Shown: piece by piece, positions 55,228 through 64,000 of the stretch
How positions within the stretch are numbered: the stretch's first letter is position 1
Layout of the letters: each line of letters opens with the position of its first letter
NCBI GenBank assembly: GCA_963681505.1
Contig: OY811993.1
Coordinates: 3,675,779 to 3,739,778, forward strand
Direction: 5' to 3'
Source: Eunapius fragilis
Lineage: Eukaryota > Porifera > Demospongiae > Spongillida > Spongillidae
Length of the DNA stretch: 64,000 nt
Notes under the pieces: model-generated
Told to the model about the DNA's origin: nothing
The model's database searches: none
The model's input: the letters and a program-made list of their open reading frames with translations, nothing else
Made by a program: the position numbers and the translations under genes

Positions 55228-56783
55228 CGGTGTAAGAGCGTTTTAGGGACCCCAGCGTTTTAGGGACCCCGTCCCTAAAACGCTAGTGTTTTGGGGCCCC
55301 CATAGGCCCTATATTACTAGGGATTAAGGGACCCTTTTAGAGTTTTAGGGACCCTATGGCATAGGTAAGGCATGAATCAATTATATAGAACAGCGGTAAC
55401 GAATTGTGTGCATACTTCACACTTCGACTATATCCACGTGATTTAAACACGTGTTGAAGTGTGAAATGGACGAAGCTACGAATGACAATTGCCAGGAGAA
55501 GTATCCATTTAAAGAGCTGTGAAGTGCATAGCATATTGCATGTCATTGAAGGACATGTACAGTATCCTATTGGACACTGCCTTACTGTACGCAAGAACGG
55601 GTCATACTTTGTGAAAAAGTAGTTCCCGTACAAACCATACAAGGTCTTTTAAGGATTTATTGAGGTTGTATCATGTGGAAGTGTATTCCAGAGTCAAGGA
55701 AGGCGGTTCTATTACCTCCTATGAATACTTACACCCATAGGCTGTTATACTAATATTCTCTTAACAGGAAGAGGCTATCGATGGTAAGGAGGCTTCTGAC
55801 CAGGAAAAACAGATACTAATCCAACAAAATAGAAATTTCAAGTGACATCTGGGTTAAAAGATCTGAATTTGTCATTGATGGATAAAGCAGAATTGGAAAA
55901 TGGTACTCTACTTAGTGACAAGCACATTGCTGCTGCGCAAATGCTGCTGGAGAAATCATTTTCACACATCAAAGGGTTTCAATCTACTCATTTTGCACTT
56001 CAAATTCAACTCTACCATTCTGTTGACAAAGACATTAATGGTAAGAATGTATGACATGCACTAAAATAGTTATATAATCATATCTTAATTTTTTTTCTTA
56101 GTGCAAGCAGCACAAATTCATCATACTGGTGAATCCCACTGGGTGATAACTGTTCTTTCTAAAAACGAGCTGCATCTTCTGGACAGTATGGCAAGTACAA
56201 TTATTCCACCTTTACTAGAAAAAAAGTTGGCCAAAATCTATGCTAATTTTTGTACTGAAAATTCTACACTGAATACAACACGTCAGTCTATTCAGCAACA
56301 AAACGGGGGACTGGTCTGTGGAGCATTTGCTATTGCCTTTGGGTACCATTGGGCACAAGGAGACAATTTGCAGGATTTAGCTCTTGAACAGGATGCAATG
56401 AGAGATCACCTATTAAAGTGCTTGGAAAGTCAGAAGCTGATGCCATTCCCAACAACTACTGCTCCTGTTAAGAGATGTAGGAAATACAATATCCGTCTTT
56501 AGATAACTGCCTGGAACTGCAAGGATTGTTGATTTTACATCAGTGCAGGGGTTTTTCATTACTGAATTATTCTGTCGTGCGTGTTCACGTATTGATTTAT
56601 TTCATCTGCATGTCAAAATACATGGGGTCCCCTAAACGCTAAAGAGTCCCCAAAGCGCTAGCGATATTGGGATGAAGTGGTCCTCATAACACTAGCGACA
56701 TGGGTCCGGGGGTCCCTATTTCGCTAGTGTTATGGGGACCCGGGGTCCCCGATAGTAGGGGTCCCTAACACGTGCTTACACCG
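55228..56783 (+). mobile_element. Ulp1-protease-bearing DNA transposon, 1.56 kb
   Basis: Inverted ends CGGTGTAAGAGCGTTTTAGG and CGGTGTAAGCACGTGTTAGG (right, inverted). Both flanks are packed with GTTTTAGGGACCC/GGGTCCCTAAAAC and CGCTAGTGTT motifs, 55240-55370 and 56630-56770. One spliced gene lies inside. CATAT occurs near both ends but no adjacent target duplication is clear. Family unassigned; Ulp1 genes occur in some MULE and CACTA elements. Confidence 0.6.
55836..56502 (+). CDS. Ulp1-like (C48) cysteine protease, transposon-borne
   Basis: Two exons: about 55836-56040 and 56101-56502, joined across a 60 bp intron (donor AATG-GTAAGA, acceptor CTTAG) as KDINVQAAQ. The amino part has TLLSDKHIAAAQMLLEKSFS with HIKGFQSTHFALQ. 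The protease core shows the catalytic histidine in GESHWVI, the aspartate in HLLDSM and the glutamine and cysteine in QQQNGGLVCGAFAIAFG, so the H-D-Q-C set of the Ulp1/SENP fold is complete. The end DAMRDHLLKCLESQKLMPFP is typical of the transposon-borne class. In SUMO proteases the fold cleaves isopeptide bonds; the role in transposons is unknown. The first exon has no obvious start; an ATG at 55842 is used by default. It reads intact. Confidence 0.75.
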
Positions 56784-58246
56784 ACCATATTGCCTAAATG
56801 GTTGAGATAACGGACTGGAGCAGACCTACGATAAATTTGAATGAAGGAAGCATCCTGGCGAAAGTTCAAGGTATATCATTTTAAGCATGACGCCTGAAAG
56901 AGAAGCCAGCACTGCTGAAGAGGGCCCCTGAGCAAGGCATAATACAACTGCCTACAGGAGGAACAGTTAAGTGTATTCAGTATCACATATATTGTTATGT
57001 CATACAAACAGGAGTGTAGAAACATAAACAGGATTGGGGGAAACCAGAGGATGTGTCCAATATAAATGCACTGTACCTTATACATATAACGCCCAAGTCC
57101 CCCCCCCCCCCCCCCCCCCCAGTTCGTACACCTATGACTAAACCACATACCTTGTATCCAATGATATATATGCATGTAACCATCCAACCTCAGCTGCTTG
57201 TTCTAGGACGGTGAAGACAAAGTGTCCAGAGATTCAGACAGCTAAGAGCATTGTCAGTGGAGGAGAACCATCTGCCCTGATGGAGAAGGAGGTACTCACT
57301 CCATTTCTACTGCAGAAGACAGGCATCACAAGCATTGCAATTTACTCAGCTCACGTATTGGCTAAAGAGCCGCCTGGCTATTCCCTGGAACAGAATGAGA
57401 TAAAGCATTACCCAAAACTATCAAAAAATATTACTTGTCCAGGTGGCTCAAAGCATCAGGAGTTTCTCTAGCTGGGGGTATTCAGCTTTTTTTTTTCAAT
57501 TTCCTTCTGAAAAATATGTACTGGATCACACTGAATGTGAAAATTAATTTCATTGAATTTTTAATCCCTCACAGCCACCCTGTACATACCCCTTGAAGTT
57601 CCTGCATATATCGTGAATGGAGACAAAATTGCATATGTAGAAACAAGGTCTAAAGGTACTCTAAACCTGCTAACCTACCTCATGGTATCCTGTTCCTTTT
57701 TGTGCTTTATTACAAGTACACTTAGTGCCTTTTTCGAGGTAACCTTCACTTCAGCATCGTATTCCTGCTTTCAACAGCTCTATCTCTTGCCCTGCTAGAA
57801 ACTGAATGCTGTAAGCTCTCGAAATTTGGACAAGGCTGCATTCATCTTTGTCACTGATAGTCAATTTAGGTATACTTTTGAAATATGAAGGAGTATAGAA
57901 GCAACTTGGTAATGTTTTTCACATTCAGTGTGACCCAGTTCAGAATGGTAATTGATAAATAACAATATGTTAATGAAGTAACTCATGTTTTTATGTCATG
58001 GTGTGCTTATCAACTCAATTGTGTGAAGCCTTCAGCTATATTGAAGACAACCCTTTTAAAAGAGGGAATGCATCGATCATGTTGCAATTCCCAGGTCATA
58101 GTGGACCAACATACAGGGTGTTTACGCAACGCTTTAAAATCCCTATAACTCAGAATTGAAATTAATTAACTGCTTTATTTCTTTAACATATGTTGCAGTA
58201 GTTAGGCAAATACAAATAATCCTATTAGATTATTATAATCGGTTAA
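56784..58246. other. Unassigned sequence with possible exons
   Basis: A 22 bp poly-C tract lies at 57099-57120. An 87-codon plus frame (57211-57471) reads SGGEPSALMEKEVLTPFLLQ and ITSIAIYSAHVLAKEPPGYS; it looks protein-like and ends at a TAG, but I do not recognise it. A short open stretch at 56890-56968 (KEKPALLKRAPEQGIIQLPT) may be another exon. No function is claimed. Confidence 0.35.
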
Positions 58247-59179
58247 TGTCTAATCTACCCGCCTGTTGTCCTAGATATAGGACAGGCGTTGTCCTATTAA
58301 TAGGACGCAATAATAAGTGATGATTTGTTGAATATTTCAATGACTTATGCACGTAATTTTGAATTTTGACCCCAAATAGCATGTAGATTCATAAAATAGG
58401 AGTTTCATATAGATTACTATAAGCACTTGATGCTGTGAAGATTGAAAAGATGAAATGACGTTGATGCCATCGTCATAATATCATAACGTTCTTGAAGTAC
58501 TGCACTTGGATCAGTTCACAGAGGTCAGCAATAATTTCTTCTGAATTTGAACACTTTCTAGGTAATATACAATCATTACACAACCTGGAAAATATAAATA
58601 TTTCCTCAACATACATGTAGTTACTTTAGTGTGTTTATTTTTAGCAACACCGTAAAAATGCAAAATACCACGCAAGTCATTGGAATTACGTGCATGTACA
58701 ACACTTACCTACTGTATATAAACAAAGCAAATCTAGTACCAAAATTTAATAATTGCAGGTTATACATTGTTGAGCTTAATGTAGTGTATATGAAACACAT
58801 GAAATTGCATTCCTGATATCAGCTTTGAACATTGTAGAATGAACTTAGTTACATGTACATAGGTATGAAGTCTACATAAGAACCGTCAATAACAAAATCT
58901 AGTCACCATCTGCTCCAATGGACATTGATTCAATGTGTTCTTTGAAGCATGGCTTAGTAATTGGGTTACAAAAAGCACTGATGATGTTTTTTGAGCTAGC
59001 ATCTGATGATAAGATGCTACAGAGATCACAGAAATATGAACACTTCTGGTGGCATGAGCGACATCTTAGTTGATCTCCAGCTTGTAGCTTGGCAATGTGC
59101 TAAGCTTCTTTGCACAATGAGTACGAACAACCTGATGATAGTGCAGGATAAAGAGATGATTAAAAACTCCACTGAGTTA

Positions 59180-61321
59180 TCATTTGGACATACACATGCA
59201 TATTACCTCAACGACAGGAACATCATCTTCGGGTTTCCCTTGAGATGGCCGTCGTACAGCCTCCTGAGTAAATGCATTGAAAATGAGCTGATGGGCAAGA
59301 TGACCAAGAAATGTAGAAAAATCATCAATTTGGTCTTCAATTATATCCTTCTGCCTCAGTTCATGCCTGTATGCTAGAAAGGCATCTGTGATCACCATCC
59401 CCAATACTGAGCTAAATACTCTATGCCACCAGCAATGTGTATGCCATTTTCTTTCAAATTGTAGTGATCCCTGCCTGAAATGATCATGGATGTCTATAGT
59501 AGAAAAATATTCATACATCTTTTGTATGACTTTTGGTCGTTTTACATGCTTCTCATAAGCAATTGTGACAAAGCATCCCTTCTCAATTTCTTTTCTGTGT
59601 CGCTTGCGAATGCTGTCCTTCCCTGCCAAAGTTGTTTCAGCATTGAAAATAATGTGCTTTGGTTTCTTGTCTGCCCATGCCAATGCAAACATCTTATTGT
59701 TGTCACTGCATATTGATTCCAAAACTATATGGCTACCACGCTCAGGGGGATTTCTCCTGTCTCCCGATGACCAACTGCTCAAAAACTCTTTAGGATAACG
59801 CTTTGAGGCAGTTTTAACTATCCCCATAAAATATAGCCCTCTAGATCTTAGTGCTTCCAATGTCTTCACAGAAGCAAATGCACTGTCTGCAATGACAATC
59901 CTACCAGAACCAAAGTAGCTTTGCGTAAGCCTTAGTGTCACAGCTGGTCCTGCACCTAATTCTTCATAATCCTTCTTAGATTGGCATTCTTTACCTTCCA
60001 TTATGTCAAGGCTCAAAATTACTCCTGACATGCCATCAGCACAGGACTTTAGTTCGGCCCCTACATCCTCAGGCTTGCGTGGTATCTTTGTTACATGTGG
60101 CAAACCAGTTGCAGTGTACTCACCATCAAAGCCCTGCCATGAACTCATACACTCATCAACTACTAAATATTTGCCAGGTGTGACCACTGCCAATCTTCGC
60201 TGAACAAAAGCTTCAATGAATTCTCGAATTGGATGCCATGGGTCCTAAACAAAATCAGATGTATAAAGCATTATCCATTCATATTTTTAGAACACTTACT
60301 ATATCAATGGCTTTTGATGAACAAAGTTCTGATGACAAAGAAAGATTCGCTGAGATAGCTTGAAACCTTTTACGAGTCATTCCAAAACGTTTTCCATAGC
60401 ACCCTGGGGTATATACAGAGTTAGGATCCTGTATATCGCTCCAGTAGATGTTCAAAGGCCCTCTTTTACTTTCGAGTACCATTGCTAGACGAATACCTAT
60501 CCATCTGAAGTATTCACCCTCAAATAAAGGTAATTCACTGTTAGCCTGCAACCTCTCACTTGTGTATTTTAGCAAACTGCTCAAATGTTGTCTTGGATAC
60601 ATCAGAAGGAAGTAATCCAGTTCACACTTTTCATCTTGGATATTACTCCATTTGAATAGGGTACAGTAATCTTTGGTGCTTGCAGCTTGATCGATTTCAA
60701 CACGTTCCACCACTTTAATTTCCAAGTTTGTCCATGGGGACATAGCGATGGATCTTCAGTCTCAACTCTATTGCAGCAAGCAATAATACAGTTACATGTG
60801 AATGAACATCCATACATATGTATGTAGCATATGCACGTACATATATAATCTCATTCTCACAAAATAGATAATACTCGTTCCCTTTTGCGTATCATAATAC
60901 TCGTTCCCTTCTGCGTATCACAAAATATATAATACTCGTTCCCTTTTGCGTACCGTTCGTGGTCAAGGGTCTCTGCAACCTCTGTTTCAGTCGGATCAGC
61001 ATCACTGGACATAGCTTCGTCGTCATCACTCTCACTGCTCTCCGCATAGTGCGTTCTACCTTCCATTTCACAATCATAATGGCGCAGCCTCATCCGTTTG
61101 TTGCTGACACACCAATCGCGGTCAATAGCCTTCAAAGAGTAAGCTCCTTGGGACCCATCATCCCATTTCACAGCTATGTTTCGCTTATGCCCACTTCCTT
61201 CTGCCCCAATGACAACTCCTGTCTTCCCTTGGAGTGCCTTGGACCTTCCAGATACTCTGTCACCGTTGTTAAAGGGCTTGACCATGTTTAACCGCAGATT
61301 GGAAATGCTGTATCTTATCAA
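59180..61321 (-). CDS. piggyBac-like transposase (DDE_Tnp_1_7)
   Basis: The first exon (61321 to about 60950) encodes a small KOW/Tudor-like module (VKPFNNGDRVSGRSKALQGK then TGVVIGAEGSG) and an acidic SSESDDDEAMSSDADPTETE stretch. The middle exon (about 60760-60300) contains YPRQHLSSLLKYTSERLQAN and GEYFRWIGIRLAMVLESKRG. The last exon (60244-59180), after a 55 bp intron (GTAAGT...TTTAG, joined as AIDIDPWHPIREF), holds the catalytic aspartates in VVDECMSSWQG, IVIADSAFASVK and STIDIHDHFRQG, the positions of the piggyBac DDD triad. The usual carboxy-terminal cysteine-rich finger is missing; the protein ends VVEVICMCMSK. The exact join of exons 1 and 2 is unresolved. It acts by cut-and-paste at TTAA. 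Confidence 0.82.
60885..60960. repeat. Triplicated block at exon 1 end of the piggyBac-like gene
   Basis: Three copies of AATACTCGTTCCCTTTTGCG in tandem, spaced 28 and 41 bp, lie over the presumed donor of exon 1. The duplication may have created alternative donors. Confidence 0.7.
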
Positions 61322-61508
61322 TCTATACTATATTACCATTATCGTCACGTGCTATTAATATTACATTTACAAATAGCTCAACCTGTGGTAAAATTATTCC
61401 AACATTCAACAGAAATTAATCATGCAAGATTTACATACAATATCCTCTTGAAAAACGTCCTTTATATAGGACAATTGTCCTTTATATAGGACGAAGGTAG
61501 AATAGACA

Positions 61509-62650
61509 TTAAGTAACTGTATCGAAACCCTCATAAATCAAAATATTCAAAGCCCCTATTAACACAGGTATTCAAGATTGCGGTTTATGATAATTGATTT
61601 TAATAACTACTAATGAGTAAACCAAGATCTGGATATGTGGTGGAACAGTACTGATTTCAAGTTACTAGGTTCAATAGTGAGTTTTAACATTTAAGACCAT
61701 CATTTGCTTTAAAATTATTGGGGTTGAAGCTGTTAAATATTATTCCAGTAAACACTATTTTATTTGGTAATAGTGCGAATACTCAAAGTTAATAAAAACG
61801 TTGTGCTTTTTCAAGTTTGATTTGTTGTTTTGAATATTAACTAGTAAAACGCCGATCAAATTTCATACTTTTTCAAAGTTCATCAATCTTATTATGCAGT
61901 TTATAAATCACGTTATTAATTAAAAGTTGTCGTACATTCACGGGTGTTTCATTTCATTGGACATTAGGTCTCGTCCCCATATTTGGTGGTAGAACGATTA
62001 AGTGGGACCTCATTATAGCATAGCTGTGGAATGTGGGTTATCTTGTGCAATCCATTCAAGGAAAGGTAAATACAGTTGAACATATGGATTAGGCATCCTT
62101 GGAGGACTACAGACATACCAACGTTATGTTGTTTATGTTACCGTACGCCATGATATTGAGCCAGGACTAATAGCGCTCCATTTGGATTCATCATCTTCGA
62201 AAAAACTTTTTTCTTTTTTGTGCCTGACAAGTGGTTTATAAAATGGTATGAGTGTATACAAGAGTGCTGTCTCTACGTATTCTGGCTATCTCTGTTACTA
62301 GACATATTTTCTGTGAGACATACCAAGGCTCTGAATATGGCAGTTATTTTAACATGGCGGAGCGCGGTCTCATTGATTCACGGATGAATATTCAGTGCAT
62401 GTACTATCTTGAGCATCCGATGTCAGTGAATGTGTGTGTTGAGCCTATGTGAGAAAATATAAAGTTACATGAAGCCAAAAGTGCTGCTTTTTTTTAATAC
62501 CTGCAATACCTTGTGTGTACATAATTACCAATAATTGCTCCACCATGGTACTGCTGGCGTTGTACATTGAGAGATTGGAGCACAGTTTCTACCCCCTTCA
62601 CAAATGGTCCTCAGACACTGCAAATCCCTTTTCTAACTTCCGATTCACCA
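61509..62650. repeat. AT-rich stretch with dispersed repeat C copy 2
   Basis: 61509-61900 is AT-rich with nothing recognised. About 61898-62060 and 62250-62400 match pieces of 19570-19600 and of 40226-40900 (GGACATTAGGTCTCGTCCCC). No gene is supported. Confidence 0.5.
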
Positions 62651-62662
62651 CATCACTGATCT

Positions 62663-63690
62663 TTATTGCCTACATCCATTGGCATGAGGATAACATGTGT
62701 TGCCTAATATCCAGTAACTAACCAATTCTGCTATTTTACTGCTGTAGCTTATGTCTTCCTCTGCTAGACTAGAGAGAAGAGAACTGATTTCTCCCACAAT
62801 CATTGCAGAGTAGTTGAAGAGATTCTTCAGACTGCTGTGCTCATGATGTAACCCTTCCAGTTGCTCCTTAAGTGCAGTCAGCTCCCTCAGTGCAGTTGCA
62901 TACTCTTCATAGGATGCCATTGTTAGCTCTGTATTTGTAGATAACTGCAAGCTGAGCCTTAAATCCAAAGGTGGCATTCCTCCTCAAGTAAGGAGTACAG
63001 TTTGTAGAATATGCCCATGGATTTATGTAGTCCTGGAAGGCAGACCTTTCAAATGAATTGACCAATCGATCATAACATATGTGATTATTTACCTGGGTCA
63101 ATGGATTAGCAAATAAGGGTTCTCCCTTGCAGTTATTTTAAATTTCACTTTCTTTGTATCCCCTCCAGATGCTACAAAGCTTGTGTAGTCATCAAACATT
63201 GACTGAAGGGTCCATTCGGGAAATGGGGCTCTCAAACTGCAACTTCTTTCTAGGTCATCAAGTATCACCAAACATCATAAATATGGCTGCTTCCGTATGT
63301 TAAGGTATGTACATGTTGTGTGTTTCCTTTTTTGTGGATTGAGTTTGGTGAGTTGGTATTTACAATTTGAAAGTTCATTTTAAATGCACCACCGCCTTTA
63401 TCACCTCCGAGTTTGACCATATTTCAGTCTCTGGAATTACTCCATTATGCCACATCAGAGTACCTACACTGTTTAGAGAAACTGCACTGATCAGGTTACT
63501 AAAAATACTTTGCCTTTCATTTTCATCTACAAGGTTGGTCACTTTCTGTATGAGGCTTGGGGTATACGCATAGGCAGCTGCTCTTATCTCGTCATCACAA
63601 GACAGATGTGAGAAGCAGAATGGTGCAACTTCTGCTTCTAAATTCTCTCCCAGGATGTCATTTGCGATGGAGACGTTGCCTCTTTTCACT
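62663..63690 (-). pseudogene. Uncharacterised repetitive gene family, multi-exon, decayed
   Basis: Minus-strand pieces in order: AYAYTPSLIQKVTNLVDENE with NGVIPETEIW, then after a frame change VKLGGDKGGGAFKMNFQI with TNSPNS, then (about 63240-63110) PEWTLQSMFDDYTSFVASGG, then a coiled-coil-like stretch ATALRELTALKEQLEGLHHE with SSLKNLFNYSAMIVGEISSL. I recall the IWVKxGGDKGGGxFKMxFQ motif from repetitive cnidarian and sponge genes that look transposon-derived, but no named domain or function is known to me. At least one frameshift lies near 63430. Candidate splice sites flank the blocks. Confidence 0.4.
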
Positions 63691-64000
63691 TTCTAGCTGT
63701 ACACCCGAATGTGCCAACCATATGAGCATAGAAAAGTTTATTTTCACACAAGTGACAAAATACCTTCTTAAAAAGCACCATTGCTACAGTAGATGCAGAC
63801 TTATCCACTGTTGGAACAGCATCTACCCACTTTATAAAGTAGTCTGACATTGTGAAAATGTAATATAAGCAATTAAATACCTACAGGACTCCTTTATACA
63901 AATTTGATGCACTTAAAGCACTCGTGTCAGGAGATGCATGGAATTCTAACCTGATGGGTTGGTGAACTTTATACCAGGGCAGCTAAAATATCAACAGCAC

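Larger units (their letters stand above)
58247..61508 (-). mobile_element. piggyBac-like element between TTAA sites
   Basis: TTAA at 58243-58246 and 61509-61512. Ends read inward TGTCTAATCTACCCGCC and TGTCTATTCTACCTTCG, followed on each side by paired GTCCTATATAGGAC-type palindromes (58270-58313; 61455-61490). One multi-exon transposase gene runs on the minus strand from 61321 to 59180. TTAA duplication is specific to piggyBac and a few others. The intact look of the gene and ends suggests a young insertion. Length 3262 bp. Confidence 0.88.

Overview
This is an animal nuclear genome segment: genes have short spliced introns (about 40-260 bp), there are no operons, and most of the sequence is nested mobile elements, foldbacks and simple repeats. 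The best guess is an early-branching invertebrate, most likely a demosponge. That rests on my memory of the protein families seen here (TRIM-filamin-NHL, Helitron proteins with an arginine-rich amino end, Ulp1-bearing transposons, a multi-exon CACTA transposase) and is inference, not a database result.

Layout. 1-2570: a dispersed repeat split by a 1.2 kb insert that carries a 281 bp hairpin, then an 887 bp terminal-inverted-repeat (TIR) element. 2700-4050: an inverted-repeat foldback and a 165 bp tandem family. 4600-7000: a decayed transposase gene with an antisense filamin-domain fragment inside it. 8388-9085: a 698 bp TIR element with a perfect 9 bp target duplication, carrying RecQ-like helicase pieces. 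9100-14320: little beyond repeats and long poly-G/C runs. 14321-17630: CACTA-type ends around an old retroelement piece. 18437-18867: a broken calmodulin-like gene. 19814-25010: a large CACTG-type element with a subterminal CGCGTA array, a BEN-domain gene on the minus strand and a spliced CACTA transposase on the plus strand. 25030-29780: Helitron gene copies, one split by an hAT element with a perfect 8 bp duplication and by the second 280 bp hairpin. 29780-30126: an 18 bp minisatellite. 30119-34745: a CACTG-ended element holding 2 kb of CA/TG repeat. 34750-35800 and 44947-47940: two copies of one dispersed repeat, the second split by a Harbinger-like element with TTA duplications. 36890-37900: a second CACTA transposase piece. 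38845-39770: a 150 bp satellite. 43530-44240: an hAT transposase split by a MITE. 49771-52209: the one clearly intact host gene, an 812-codon TRIM with RING, two B-boxes, coiled coil, filamin and NHL regions. 54830-56783: a third Helitron copy and a Ulp1-protease element. 58247-61508: an apparently complete piggyBac-like element between TTAA sites. 62660-63690: an uncharacterised repetitive gene family.

The strongest lead is the 19.8-25.0 kb element. A BEN-domain (DNA-binding) gene sits next to the CACTA transposase, divergent from it, and a dense array of one short motif lies just inside the element end, so the BEN protein could be the subterminal-repeat binder, as TNPA is in plant En/Spm. 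The second lead is a foldback family whose two copies differ inside the arms yet each stays self-complementary.
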